64,000 bases of DNA from Lachnospiraceae bacterium (GTDB lineage: Bacteria > Bacillota > Clostridia > Lachnospirales > Lachnospiraceae). Location: assembly GCA_910575445.1 (NCBI GenBank), contig CAJTFW010000001.1, positions 682,001-746,000 of the forward strand. Direction: 5' to 3'. Under the pieces are notes generated by a model. It was not told the DNA's origin. It did not search any database and saw nothing but the letters and a program-made list of their open reading frames with translations. This document shows, piece by piece, positions 53,539-63,153 of the stretch; position 1 is the first letter of the stretch; each line of letters starts with the position of its first letter. A program made the translations under genes and the position numbers.

Positions 53539-54630
53539 ATGAAAGAACAGTATTTTTTTAATGATATTTATATTGAAAATAATATATTTTATTTTTCGGA
53601 TTTTTATACAAAGCAGATTTGTTCTTTTAGTGAAGATACAAAATTAATTAATTATGATTTTAATTGTAATATAGATGATATAAAAGGCATTGAAAGGATT
53701 ATAGGAATATATTCTTTAGGGGATTTGATTTTGCTATGTCCATGGAATAAAGTGAATTTCTTATTATTGTATAATAAACAAACTAAAAAAATATCAAAAA
53801 AGCAGATACTAAATTTTTCATCTGGATACTTGAATTTTCGGAATGATGATTTGTTTCAATATCAAAATAGTGTATATATTATTTCAGATAATGTGATTAT
53901 AAAATCAAATTGTTTATTTGATAAATTTGAATTTTTATTACAAATTGGTGATAATGATAAAAGTTGTGGGCATGGTCAAATTATATGTTTAGATACTAAG
54001 TTATATATTCCAATTCAGAATATAATTTATATTTTTGATATGCTACTTGAAAAGATATGTGATGAAATGATATTTAATAATTGTGAAATGATAGAAACAT
54101 TATGCTATATAGAAGAAAATTTTTGGTTCATTACAAGTAGAAATAAAATAGTTAAATATGATGGTAAATCTGATATATCTTATGATTTGCCGTTTGAGAC
54201 AAGTTTTATGTTAGGAGATAAAAAAATAGCTAAATTTGCTAGGTGTTATGTTTATGGAAAATATATTTGGTTTCTTCCTTTGTATACAGATGTGATTATA
54301 AGAATGGATATAGAAAAAAAATTAATAGAGAAGGTTGAAATAGATGAAGAAAAGGAAAATGTTTTTACAATTCAAAAAAAAGAAAGAAAATGTATACAAA
54401 AATATCTTGGAATAACTCGAAATGCTAATTCTGTATTTTTCTTATCATCTAAAACAGAAAATTTATATAAATTAGATTTAGAAAAAGAAACAATTAAATT
54501 ACTAGATTTAAGTTGGAATAAAGAAATTAATAATTTGATATTTACCAATAAAGATTCATCAGCTTTATTTTGTGAGGGATATTTGGGAGTAACAATTAAA
54601 GAGTTTATTGATATTGTTTGTGCGGGATAA
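53539..54630 (+). CDS. Hypothetical beta-propeller-like protein of the glycan cluster
   Basis: 363 residues from ATG 53539, with GGAGG seven bases before. Very AT-rich, with Lys/Asn/Ile-heavy codons. Repeated strand pattern (IYIENNIFYFSDFYTKQICSF, LCPWNKVNFLLLYNKQTKK, ITSRNKIVKYDG, WFLPLYTDVIIRMDIEKK, FFLSSKTENLYKLDLEK) suggests a propeller. No signal peptide, so it is probably cytoplasmic. I recognise no named family. It may be an accessory or scaffold for glycan synthesis. Confidence 0.6.
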   Translation: MKEQYFFNDIYIENNIFYFSDFYTKQICSFSEDTKLINYDFNCNIDDIKGIERIIGIYSLGDLILLCPWNKVNFLLLYNKQTKKISKKQILNFSSGYLNFRNDDLFQYQNSVYIISDNVIIKSNCLFDKFEFLLQIGDNDKSCGHGQIICLDTKLYIPIQNIIYIFDMLLEKICDEMIFNNCEMIETLCYIEENFWFITSRNKIVKYDGKSDISYDLPFETSFMLGDKKIAKFARCYVYGKYIWFLPLYTDVIIRMDIEKKLIEKVEIDEEKENVFTIQKKERKCIQKYLGITRNANSVFFLSSKTENLYKLDLEKETIKLLDLSWNKEINNLIFTNKDSSALFCEGYLGVTIKEFIDIVCAG

Positions 54631-54645
54631 AATTAAATAAAAAAT

Positions 54646-55512
54646 ATGTGTTGTGGAGTTGAAAATATTTTAGAAAAGCAATTTAGAATAATATATTATA
54701 GTTTATTATGTAAAGTATCCCTTTGGGTTAACCATAAAGTATATATTGCTCATGGTGCAATGGTATTTTTTTGGAAGAATAGAGTTTATAAAATTCAAAT
54801 TGATGGGAAATCTGTATTAGAAGATGTTGAGAATAGAAAGAAAATTTTTTACAATAAATATCCTTCAAACAAAATATATATCATAAATAAGTCTCCATTA
54901 ATAATAGTAAGTAATCAATTAGAAAAAGGTAATTTGAAAAATGAAAATGTTATTAAGTTATTGGAGGCTATAAGTGTTTACGGAGAAAAAAAAGTTGTTT
55001 GCTATGAAGAATGTTTAGGAATAAAATATGGACTTGATGCTTTACATTTTTATAAGACGGGAAATAAAAAAATTAATGAAATAGTTGTTATATTGAAAGT
55101 GATATTAAAAAAGCCCATAAGAATTGGAAAAGTTCATGGAGATGTACATGAAAAAAATATTTTAAAATCTTCAAAAGAGAAATATGTTTTGATTGATTTT
55201 GATTGTGCACGTGAAGACGACATTCAAGCATTTGATGCTATGTATTATATTTTTGAAAAAGAGAGAAATAAAACAAAAAAACCCTGGCTAGTTTTTTGGA
55301 GATTATTTTTAAAAAACGAAAAGGAATTGATAAGAAAATATAAATGTTTTTTTGTAAGCCTTATTGATTTGACGTTTAAAGAAGTTATGGTTATTTTATT
55401 TATTGAAAGATTAGGGCAAGAATATAATCATTCTGAAGAAATATGTAGATATAATATGATGAAAGTTGTTGAAGAAATTTTACATTTAGACATAGCTTCT
55501 AATGATTTGTAG
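54646..55512 (+). CDS. Aminoglycoside/choline-kinase-fold phosphotransferase
   Basis: 288 residues, start tentative: ATG 54646 lacks a clear ribosome site. The catalytic loop VHGDVHEKNIL (H-G-D-x-H-x-x-N) and the metal-binding VLIDFDCARE (I-D-F-D) define the APH/choline-kinase fold; the ATP lysine may be in RVYKIQ. Most similar proteins phosphorylate small alcohols or sugars. In this cluster it may phosphorylate a glycan precursor or a choline/ethanolamine-type decoration. Very AT-rich and Lys-rich, unlike the first half of the operon. Confidence 0.75.
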   Translation: MCCGVENILEKQFRIIYYSLLCKVSLWVNHKVYIAHGAMVFFWKNRVYKIQIDGKSVLEDVENRKKIFYNKYPSNKIYIINKSPLIIVSNQLEKGNLKNENVIKLLEAISVYGEKKVVCYEECLGIKYGLDALHFYKTGNKKINEIVVILKVILKKPIRIGKVHGDVHEKNILKSSKEKYVLIDFDCAREDDIQAFDAMYYIFEKERNKTKKPWLVFWRLFLKNEKELIRKYKCFFVSLIDLTFKEVMVILFIERLGQEYNHSEEICRYNMMKVVEEILHLDIASNDL

Positions 55513-55522
55513 GAGGTTAGCT

Positions 55523-57091
55523 TTGCTAAAAGAAGAGAAGGAGTTTATCAATAATAATAAAAAATATTGGAATGATTTAAATACTAGAAATAAAAAAAAT
55601 GTAGGGATTGTTTTAGTAGAAGGGCAACTGATGGGGGCTCCAAATTATTTGTTAAGAACAGCTATCGCAGCTAAAGCCATAGAAAACGCAATAGGAAATG
55701 AAACAGTTGTAATTATTAATGGACCCAAAGAAGTAGAGATAAAAGCTAAAATGTTATATGGCTCTTTTGGTATTAAGAAATTTATAAATACTGCAAAGAT
55801 GGAGATTCCTACGCATATAAAGCTTAAAGCATTATTAGAATGTATAAAATTTTTTGTTTGGAATAAACCAGAAAGTATATTAAATTTATTATATAAAAAT
55901 TTAAAGATAGGACATTTGATTTATGATGATATATTGCATGACGATATTAAAAGTGTTGCAAAGATTAAGCACTATACAATAAGTAGTATTGATTTATTTT
56001 GCTTAAAACATATTTATTATTTTTATATTAAATTTTATTTATATATTAATTTAATATTAGATAAAAAAATTATTGCATATATTACTACTCATACGGTGTA
56101 TTGTGAATATGGGATATTACCTTATCTTATGATTAATAAAAAAATACCAGTTGTATATTCAGACGATTTTAGTACAGAAATTGTACAAGATTTTGAGGGG
56201 CTATATTTCCATGAAAGAATTAGAAAAAGTATAATAAAAATTATTGATACGAATTTAAAAAGGGATTTGATAAAAGTAGCAGAAAAAAACTTGAAAATAA
56301 GAATGAGGGGAGATGGAGATATACATTCTAAATTAGCATATGCGCCGAATAAAAAAGAGTATTTAAAAGAAAATCTAAAAGATATATTGAAAATAGAAAA
56401 TCAAAATCCAATTATATTTATATATGCGCATGTTTTTCGGGATTCTCCGCATATTTCAACAAAAATGTTATATAAAGATTATTATGAATGGTTGGTAGAA
56501 ACTTTAACATATGCAAATAAAATAAAAGGGATTAATTGGGTTGTGAAGGAACATCCATCTAGTGAAAAGATATATAACGAAAAAGGTGTGGTACTAAAGA
56601 TTTTAAAAGAATATAAGTTTTCAAATATTCTACTATGTCCTTCTGATTTAAATACTAATTGTATAAATAAAGTGGCAGATGCTGTTGTGACTTGTCAGGG
56701 AACTATAGGAATAGAATGTAGTTGTGAAGGAATTCCCGTAGTTGTTTGTGGAAATGCTTTTTATGCTGGCTTTGGATTTACAATTGAAGCGCATAGTAAA
56801 AAACAATATAAAAAGATATTGGAAGATTTGAAATATGTAAAAAAACTTGATAAAAATCAGGTTAGAAAAGCTAAAATTGTATATGGTGCATATCAGATGT
56901 GTTTTGGAAATCATTTGTCTCTTCTGGATAGTGATATACTTGATCATGTTTGGGGATATAGTGGGAAAATAAATATAAATGAAGCATATAGATTAATTAA
57001 TGAGAGATTCGAAGATATGGATTTTATTAATTCTAATTTATATAAAAAAGTATATACTTATTTTTCCAACTACAATATTTTGAAAAAATAA
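55523..57091 (+). CDS. Capsule-type glycosyltransferase-like protein (GT-B, KpsC/CDP-glycerol-like)
   Basis: 522 residues from TTG 55523, chosen because AGGAGG ends six bases before; the longer ATG form starts inside the previous gene. C-terminal half has PIIFIYAHVFRDSPHIS, WVVKEHPSSEKI, LNTNCINKVADAVVTCQGTIGIE, EGIPVVVCGNAFYAGFGF, which match capsule polysaccharide biosynthesis (KpsC/S-like) and related GT-B enzymes that use CMP-activated sugars. This fits the CMP-nonulosonic acid made upstream, but donor use is inferred. Strongly AT-rich. Confidence 0.7.
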   Translation: MLKEEKEFINNNKKYWNDLNTRNKKNVGIVLVEGQLMGAPNYLLRTAIAAKAIENAIGNETVVIINGPKEVEIKAKMLYGSFGIKKFINTAKMEIPTHIKLKALLECIKFFVWNKPESILNLLYKNLKIGHLIYDDILHDDIKSVAKIKHYTISSIDLFCLKHIYYFYIKFYLYINLILDKKIIAYITTHTVYCEYGILPYLMINKKIPVVYSDDFSTEIVQDFEGLYFHERIRKSIIKIIDTNLKRDLIKVAEKNLKIRMRGDGDIHSKLAYAPNKKEYLKENLKDILKIENQNPIIFIYAHVFRDSPHISTKMLYKDYYEWLVETLTYANKIKGINWVVKEHPSSEKIYNEKGVVLKILKEYKFSNILLCPSDLNTNCINKVADAVVTCQGTIGIECSCEGIPVVVCGNAFYAGFGFTIEAHSKKQYKKILEDLKYVKKLDKNQVRKAKIVYGAYQMCFGNHLSLLDSDILDHVWGYSGKININEAYRLINERFEDMDFINSNLYKKVYTYFSNYNILKK

Positions 57092-57111
57092 AGAAATAGG
57101 GTGAGAATATT

Positions 57112-58242
57112 ATGGAATTTATTCCAGTAAATGAACCACTATTAAATGGAAACGAAAAAAAATATTTATGTGAATGTATTGACACTGGCTGGATTTCCTC
57201 AGAAGGCCCTTTTGTAAAAGAATTTGAGCAGAAAATGAGCGAAACTGTTCATAGGAACTATGGCATCGCAGTATCAAATGGGACAGCAGCATTAGAAGTA
57301 GCTGTTCAGGCATTAGGGATTGATGCAGGAGATGAAGTGATTATGCCCACTTTTACTATTATTTCCTGTGCAATGGCAGTTACAAAAGTGGGTGGAATTC
57401 CTGTATTTGTGGATAGTGACCCATTTACTTGGAATATGAAAGTAGATGAGATTGAGAAAAAAATCACATCCAGAACGAAAGCAATTCTGCTAGTTCATTT
57501 ATATGGTCTTCCAGTAGAAGTAGATGAAATTTTATTATTGGCTAAAAAATATCATCTAAAGGTAATAGAGGATGCAGCTGAAATGCATGGACAAACACAC
57601 AATGGAAAGCCATGTGGTAGTTTTGGAGATATTAGTATTTTTAGCTTTTATCCCAATAAGCATATCACAACTGGTGAAGGCGGAATGGTAGTTACGGATG
57701 ATGAAGAACTAGCAGAAAGATGTCGCTCTTTAAGAAATCTGTGCTTTAGAAAAGATATTCGATATATTCATGATGAAATCAGTGATAATTACCGTTTTAC
57801 AAATCTACAAGCAGCAGTTGGTCTTGCACAGTTAGAACGATTGGATGAATTTGTAGAACGTAAAAGGGCAATGGGAAGATATTATACAGAAAGGCTGTGT
57901 GAAATCAAAGGACTAAGATTGCCTATTGAACATACAGATTATGCGAATAACATCTATTGGGTGTATGGAATGGTATTAGAGAGTGAAATACAAGTAGATA
58001 ATAGAATCATACAGAAGCTTTTAGCAGAAAAAGGCATTGGAACAAGAACATTTTTCTGGTGTATGCATGAACAGCCAGTATACCGTAATATGGGACTCTT
58101 TAAAAATGAAAAATATCCTAATGCAGAGTATTTGGCAAGAAAAGGATTTTATATTCCAAGTGGGCTTGCACTTACAAAAGAACAGATGGATAAAGTGATA
58201 TTGGGAATAAAAGATATGATAGTTCAGATTTCTAACAATTAA
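57112..58242 (+). CDS. DegT/DnrJ/EryC1 PLP aminotransferase
   Basis: 376 residues. GWISSEGPFVKEFEQKM, VSNGTAALEVAVQALGIDAGDEVIMP, VIEDAAEMHGQTHNG, and the Schiff-base lysine in FYPNKHITTGEGGM, closing with the FFWCMHEQPVY stretch. It transfers an amino group to a keto-sugar nucleotide (perosamine-synthase-like). It is the second such enzyme in the cluster and lacks the CBS module of the first. Codon use returns towards the cluster average after the very AT-rich 53.5-57.1 kb part. Confidence 0.9.
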   Translation: MEFIPVNEPLLNGNEKKYLCECIDTGWISSEGPFVKEFEQKMSETVHRNYGIAVSNGTAALEVAVQALGIDAGDEVIMPTFTIISCAMAVTKVGGIPVFVDSDPFTWNMKVDEIEKKITSRTKAILLVHLYGLPVEVDEILLLAKKYHLKVIEDAAEMHGQTHNGKPCGSFGDISIFSFYPNKHITTGEGGMVVTDDEELAERCRSLRNLCFRKDIRYIHDEISDNYRFTNLQAAVGLAQLERLDEFVERKRAMGRYYTERLCEIKGLRLPIEHTDYANNIYWVYGMVLESEIQVDNRIIQKLLAEKGIGTRTFFWCMHEQPVYRNMGLFKNEKYPNAEYLARKGFYIPSGLALTKEQMDKVILGIKDMIVQISNN

Positions 58243-58268
58243 AATAGGCAATAAAATTAGGTGAAAAC

Positions 58269-58703
58269 ATGGAAAAAATTGAAAAAATAGAGAAAAAAAA
58301 TAAATTATTGGCTATGATTATCCGCCATGATTATACAAGTGAGGGAGTGAATTTTGTAACATCTGATGAATACTCCCAACAAGTGGCCTATATGCATCAT
58401 CCAACTGGAAAAATAATAGATGCACATGTACATAATCTGATTCATAGAAATGTAGTATTCACTCAAGAAGTACTGATTATCAAAAAAGGAATTTTGCGAG
58501 TGGATTTTTATGATGAATATGAAGACTACTTAGAGAGCAAAGATTTATATGCAGGTGATATGATTCTACTAGTTTCAGGAGGACATGGGTTTCAAGTCTT
58601 AGATGAAGTGGAAATGATAGAAGTAAAACAAGGGCCATATGCTGGAGAAAATGATAAAAAGAGATTTGAAGGAATTAGTAATAGTCAAGTAGTGTATAAG
58701 TAG
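58269..58703 (+). CDS. Cupin-fold protein
   Basis: 144 residues. Beta-barrel pattern with AYMHHPTGKIIDAHVHNLIHR and VLIIKKGILRVDFYDEYE, then YAGDMILLVSGGHGFQVLDE. The His residues could bind a metal. Similar cupins occur in sugar nucleotide operons as isomerase/epimerase-like or accessory enzymes. It starts 26 bases after the aminotransferase, so it may act on the same sugar; function is unproven. Confidence 0.7.
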   Translation: MEKIEKIEKKNKLLAMIIRHDYTSEGVNFVTSDEYSQQVAYMHHPTGKIIDAHVHNLIHRNVVFTQEVLIIKKGILRVDFYDEYEDYLESKDLYAGDMILLVSGGHGFQVLDEVEMIEVKQGPYAGENDKKRFEGISNSQVVYK

Positions 58704-58712
58704 AGGTAAAAG

Positions 58713-59471
58713 ATGAAAAATTTTCAGGATTATGCATATTATTATAATGCCTTCTACCAAGATAAAGATTATGCAGCAGAGGCAAGGCAATTAGATACCT
58801 TATTGAAAAAATATGGAAAGAATATTAGCAAATTAATTAATTTTGGTTGTGGAACTGGAAGACATGATATAGAGCTTACCAAATTAGGTTATTCTTGCAC
58901 AGGTATTGATTTAAGCTCCTATATGATTGAAAAAGCAAAAGAATATCTAAAACATGAGAATATAGAAATACCATTTCAGGTAGCAGATATACGCAATTTC
59001 ATTTCCAAAGAAAAGTATGATGCAGTTGTCTCTCTCTTTCATGTAATCAGCTATCAAAATAGCAACCTAGATATACTATCTACGTTTCATTCTGCTAGAG
59101 CAGCATTAGAAAAGGATGGGTTATTTATATTTGATGTATGGTATGGTCCAGGAGTGTTAAGTGATAAACCAACTCTTCGAGTAAAAGAGATTGAAATAGA
59201 TAATTATAAATTAATTAGAATCGCAACTCCAGTGATGCATGAGAAAACGAATATTGTGGATGTAAATTATAAAGTTCTTATAATAAATAAAGAATCTAAG
59301 GAAACAAATATAGTAGAAGAAGTACATAATATGAGGTATTTCTTTAGACCAGAATTAGAGTTTTATCTAAAAGAAACGGGATTTGAATTAGTGGATAATT
59401 TGGATTGCAGTACACTTGGAGAGACAAGTTTTGACTCTTGGACAAGTTATTTTATAGCAAAGGCGATTTAA
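58713..59471 (+). CDS. Class I SAM-dependent methyltransferase
   Basis: 252 residues. NFGCGTGRHDIELTKLGYSCTGIDLSSYMIEKAKEYL is motif I and II; FQVADIRNFISKEKYDAVVSLFHVISYQ and FIFDVWYGPGVL follow. A typical small-molecule methyltransferase, perhaps acting on the amino sugar made by the preceding DegT enzyme. It follows the cupin by nine bases, after AGAGGTAAAAG. It is the second methyltransferase in the cluster and not closely similar to the first. Confidence 0.85.
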   Translation: MKNFQDYAYYYNAFYQDKDYAAEARQLDTLLKKYGKNISKLINFGCGTGRHDIELTKLGYSCTGIDLSSYMIEKAKEYLKHENIEIPFQVADIRNFISKEKYDAVVSLFHVISYQNSNLDILSTFHSARAALEKDGLFIFDVWYGPGVLSDKPTLRVKEIEIDNYKLIRIATPVMHEKTNIVDVNYKVLIINKESKETNIVEEVHNMRYFFRPELEFYLKETGFELVDNLDCSTLGETSFDSWTSYFIAKAI

Positions 59472-59473
59472 AA

Positions 59474-60637
59474 ATGCAAAGAAAAAATAGAAAGAAAAAA
59501 ATTGCATTAATATTACCAACAAAGCCAAGAGACGGAGGACAACATCAATATGCTTTAGTAGTGGTTCAATGTCTAATAGAGAAAATGGGTCCAGAGTATG
59601 AGATAGTAGCTCTATCTGGAAATTCTTTTTGGAGAAAATGGTGTAGAGAAAAAGGGATTCCATATCTAGGAGTTACGATACCTAAATATTCTTTGGAAGA
59701 ACAGAAATTTAATTATAGATTTCCTTTTCTAGCGAAAATGTATTATACATATATAACACCTATAGGAAGAATATTAAGAAAACATAAAATAGACATAGTA
59801 TTTTCAACACATCAAGGTGTTTTTTTGCCAAATTATAAGGTGAAAATTATAACTCCTGTACATGATTTGATGCATAGATATGAACCTGATTTTCCAGAGG
59901 TTAAAAAAGATTTTGAGTATCGAGAAATTTATATGAAAAATATTGCGAGATATACAACATGTGTGCTAACAGATTCTAAGTTGGGGAAAAAACAATTTAT
60001 TGAATCATATATAGTAAAAAAAACTGGAAGGCCAATAATTGTTAGTTTACCGTTTGTAGTTCCTGAGCATGTTCAGAATAGGGAAGAAAAGTATGTGAAT
60101 GTTCCTGCTAGATTTGTTTTTTATCCTGCACAATTTTGGGAACATAAAAATCATATAAATTTGGTTAAGGCAATTGAAATTTTAAAAAAGTCAATTAAGG
60201 ATATTCATTTGGTTTTAGTTGGTTCCGAGAAAAATTATGGAAAGATAGTAAAGACATATATATCCGAACATCATTTGGAAAATAATATTACAATTTTAGG
60301 ATTTGTAAGTAATGAAAATATAACATATTTATATAGACATGCCGTAGGGATGATTATGCCATCTTATTTTGGGCCAACAAATATTCCTCCTTTAGAAGCT
60401 ATGGCATTAGGATGTCCAGTTGCTGTTTCGAATAAATATGCAATGCCTGAACAAGTAGGAAAAGCTGGTTTGCTTTTTGACCCAGATTCACCAGAAGAAA
60501 TTGCAAAATGTATTGAATGTTTGTGGAAAAATGAAATACAGAGAGAATATATGATAAAGCAGGGATATCATAAAATAAAAACATGGACAAAAGAAAATTT
60601 TGGGGATAAATTGTGTAGAATTATAAAGGCTCTTTAA
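59474..60637 (+). CDS. Group 1 (GT4-type) glycosyltransferase
   Basis: 387 residues from ATG 59474, three bases after the methyltransferase stop; weak ribosome site. GT-B fold: KIALILPTKPRDGGQHQYALVVVQ, TPVHDLMHRYEPDFPE, FYPAQFWEHKNHINLVKAIEIL, ILGFVSNENITYLYRHAVGMIMPSYFGPTNIPPLEAMALGCPVAVSN, the last being the E-x7-E-like donor site (GPTNIPPLEAM). Adds a sugar to the growing glycan, probably at the inner membrane face. Donor not identifiable. Confidence 0.88.
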   Translation: MQRKNRKKKIALILPTKPRDGGQHQYALVVVQCLIEKMGPEYEIVALSGNSFWRKWCREKGIPYLGVTIPKYSLEEQKFNYRFPFLAKMYYTYITPIGRILRKHKIDIVFSTHQGVFLPNYKVKIITPVHDLMHRYEPDFPEVKKDFEYREIYMKNIARYTTCVLTDSKLGKKQFIESYIVKKTGRPIIVSLPFVVPEHVQNREEKYVNVPARFVFYPAQFWEHKNHINLVKAIEILKKSIKDIHLVLVGSEKNYGKIVKTYISEHHLENNITILGFVSNENITYLYRHAVGMIMPSYFGPTNIPPLEAMALGCPVAVSNKYAMPEQVGKAGLLFDPDSPEEIAKCIECLWKNEIQREYMIKQGYHKIKTWTKENFGDKLCRIIKAL

Positions 60638-60671
60638 AGTATTAGAAGTTGAGTAAAAGTAGGAGATAGGC

Positions 60672-61724
60672 ATGAGAAAGCTTTTAATATGGGGAATTGG
60701 GGAATTGGCTAAAAGGTTTATTTATAATGGGTTCAAGGGAGAAATTATAGGTTTTATTGAAACAACTAAATCGATAAATATATTTATGAATAAACCTGTA
60801 TATGGAAGTGAAGAATTACCAAAAGAATATGACTATATTATAGTTGCCAATTCTTATACGACGGAAATTTATCAATTATGTTTAAAGCTAGATATTGATA
60901 TAACGAAGGTTATTTTTTTATATGGTGTAAAAAATAGAGTTGGATGTATAGAATCTTCGATATTAAGAGAAATTTTGTTAGAAAAAAATTATACTTTCTA
61001 TTGTGCAGAGTTTAGATTAACAGATAAAACTTTTGTAGAGAAAGATAAATATACATATCAAACTTTAAACCAAAGAAGCACTTTCAATATTCAAGATAAG
61101 TATATGTGGCCTGTTCTTTCTGATAAATATTCATGTGCGGGGACAATAAATAATTATTTTTGGCAGGACTTATGGGCAGCCAAATTGATTATAAAATCAG
61201 ATATAAAGAAACATTTTGATATTGGTTCTAGACTTGACGGATTTATAGCTCATCTACTTTCTGCCAATATTGATGTGACTATGATTGATGTTCGTGAATT
61301 TCCAGGAGAAATTGAAAATTTACATACCATTGTAGATGATGCTACTACTTTATATCAGATTGAAGAGGAAAGCATAGAAAGTATGTCAGCATTATGCTCT
61401 CTAGAGCATTTTGGGTTAGGCAGATATGGAGACCCTGTAGACCCTGAAGCATGCTTTAAGTGTTTTGCTAATATTCAGAAAAAATTAAAATCAGGTGGGA
61501 AACTGTATCTATCAGTACCTGTGGGAAAAGAGAGAGTGGAGTTTAATGCCCATAGAGTCTTTTATGCAAGTACAATTAAGGAATGTTTTTCTCAGCTGAC
61601 ACTGCGAGAGTTTTCATGTGTTTCAGAAGGAAAAATAGAATCTATGATAGATTTACATAAATATGATGAGGATAAGCATAATGGAGAATATCGTTATGGG
61701 CTATTTTATTTCGAAAAAGAATAA
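60672..61724 (+). CDS. DUF268 protein with N-terminal Rossmann-like module
   Basis: 350 residues. Residues about 1-95 form a small nucleotide-fold-like part (LLIWGIGELAKRFIYNGFKGEIIGFIE, YDYIIVANSYTTEI). The C-terminal part (about 155-350) is DUF268, with HFDIGSRLDGFIAHLLSANIDVTMIDVR and LSVPVGKERVEFNAHRVF; it resembles a methyltransferase fold but has no confirmed activity. DUF268 proteins recur in bacterial surface glycan clusters. AGGAGATAG precedes the start. The N-terminal module resembles those of the two nearby proteins at 61.7 and 63.2 kb. Confidence 0.78.
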   Translation: MRKLLIWGIGELAKRFIYNGFKGEIIGFIETTKSINIFMNKPVYGSEELPKEYDYIIVANSYTTEIYQLCLKLDIDITKVIFLYGVKNRVGCIESSILREILLEKNYTFYCAEFRLTDKTFVEKDKYTYQTLNQRSTFNIQDKYMWPVLSDKYSCAGTINNYFWQDLWAAKLIIKSDIKKHFDIGSRLDGFIAHLLSANIDVTMIDVREFPGEIENLHTIVDDATTLYQIEEESIESMSALCSLEHFGLGRYGDPVDPEACFKCFANIQKKLKSGGKLYLSVPVGKERVEFNAHRVFYASTIKECFSQLTLREFSCVSEGKIESMIDLHKYDEDKHNGEYRYGLFYFEKE

Positions 61725-61742
61725 TATGGGAGGTATATTGTA

Positions 61743-62219
61743 ATGAAAAAAGGAATTATTTCTATCATTTCTGCACTATTAGGAGGAATTGTTGGGGCTG
61801 GCGTAGTAGGAAAGACAATGATGGAGAAGGAAAATAGTATTCAAACAATGTCAGATAAACATTTTTCGTTGTTTCTTATGATGAACCAGTGGGTAAAAGT
61901 AAAGCAAGAAGGAAAGAGCTTAGCTGAATATTTCAAAAAAGAGGGTTATAAAAACATTGCAATATATGGAATGAGTTATGTGGGTGAAACTTTGCTAGAA
62001 GAATTAAAAGATACAGATATTCATGTTGCATATGGTATTGATAAAGGTGCAGAATCTATATATGCAGAGATTGATATTGTATCACCAGATGATAATCTTC
62101 AAGAAGTGGATGTGATTGTGGTAACAGCTATTACTTTTTTTGAAGATATTGAAGAAAAACTTTCTAAAAAGGTAAATTGTCCAATTGTTTCGCTGGAAGA
62201 TATTTTATATGAGCTATAA
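61743..62219 (+). CDS. Small membrane-anchored protein with Rossmann-like domain
   Basis: 158 residues. One N-terminal helix (GIISIISALLGGIVGAGVVG), then a soluble part with NIAIYGMSYVGETLLEEL, VAYGIDKGA and VDVIVVTAITFFEDIE. No catalytic motif. It keeps the order of a short nucleotide-binding-like fold seen also in its neighbours at 60.7 and 63.2 kb. May tether or regulate glycan enzymes at the membrane; this is inference. Confidence 0.7.
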   Translation: MKKGIISIISALLGGIVGAGVVGKTMMEKENSIQTMSDKHFSLFLMMNQWVKVKQEGKSLAEYFKKEGYKNIAIYGMSYVGETLLEELKDTDIHVAYGIDKGAESIYAEIDIVSPDDNLQEVDVIVVTAITFFEDIEEKLSKKVNCPIVSLEDILYEL

Positions 62220-62234
62220 GGAATAACCAGTTAT

Positions 62235-63116
62235 ATGATTATTGTTAGAATTTATGAAGGTTTAGGGAATCAGTTATTTCAATATGCGTATGCAAGGGCC
62301 TTATCTTTATCTACAAAACAAAAAGTTTTCTTGGATGTGAGGGAGACAGGAGCTAGAATAAGTGAGAAAAGATTAACACCTAGAAAATATAGTTTGAATC
62401 ATTATAAGATTACACTACCCATATGTAAAAATGTTAGTCATTTTTATCCATATATTAATGGGAGTGATAGTACCCTTGAAATAATGCAAAAGTTATCTAT
62501 GGTGGGATGTTTACCATATAAATTTTATAAGCAAAAAACATCTGATTATGATGAGAAAATTGTGAATTTGAAGGGAAACTGGTATTTGCAAGGATGGTTC
62601 CAGGATAGTAGATATTTTCAAAAATATGAATCAATAATTAGACAGGAGATTACACCTAAAAATCGAATAAAAATTAATCATGAATTAAAAAATCTTTTAC
62701 AGACAAATAACACAATATCTGTCCATATTAGGAGATGTGATTACAAAAAAATTTTAAATATGTTACCTATAAGTTATTATTATAATGCAATGGGATATAT
62801 GAAAGATAGAATTTTAAATCCATTTTGGGTAGTTTTTTCTGATGACATTAACTGGGCAAAAGAAAATATAAATTTTGGTTCTAATTGTTATTTTTTAGAT
62901 GAAAGAGATAACTTACAAGATTATGAAGAACTGATGGTTATGAGTTGTTGTAAAAATCATATTATTGCAAATAGTACATTTAGCTGGTGGGGAGCATGGC
63001 TTTGTAAAAATGAAGATAAAATAGTAGTAGGACCCAATAGATGGGGATTGAATAGGTTATGTAATTACGGAAAAAATATTTTGCCTACAGATTGGATAAA
63101 AAAATCTGTGATATGA
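62235..63116 (+). CDS. GT11-family alpha-1,2-fucosyltransferase-like glycosyltransferase
   Basis: 293 residues. GT11 signatures: GLGNQLFQYAYARALS, the GDP-binding VHIRRCDY (H-x-R-R-x-D-Y), VVFSDDINWAKENI, and CKNHIIANSTFSWWGAWL. GT11 enzymes add L-fucose or a related 6-deoxyhexose in alpha-1,2 linkage from GDP-fucose. No GDP-fucose synthesis genes are in the window. Soluble, acting at the inner membrane face on the glycan intermediate. AGGAATAACCAG precedes the start. Confidence 0.9.
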   Translation: MIIVRIYEGLGNQLFQYAYARALSLSTKQKVFLDVRETGARISEKRLTPRKYSLNHYKITLPICKNVSHFYPYINGSDSTLEIMQKLSMVGCLPYKFYKQKTSDYDEKIVNLKGNWYLQGWFQDSRYFQKYESIIRQEITPKNRIKINHELKNLLQTNNTISVHIRRCDYKKILNMLPISYYYNAMGYMKDRILNPFWVVFSDDINWAKENINFGSNCYFLDERDNLQDYEELMVMSCCKNHIIANSTFSWWGAWLCKNEDKIVVGPNRWGLNRLCNYGKNILPTDWIKKSVI

Positions 63117-63153
63117 ATATTTTAGGCTTAGGTAAAATAATGAGGAATAAAAA

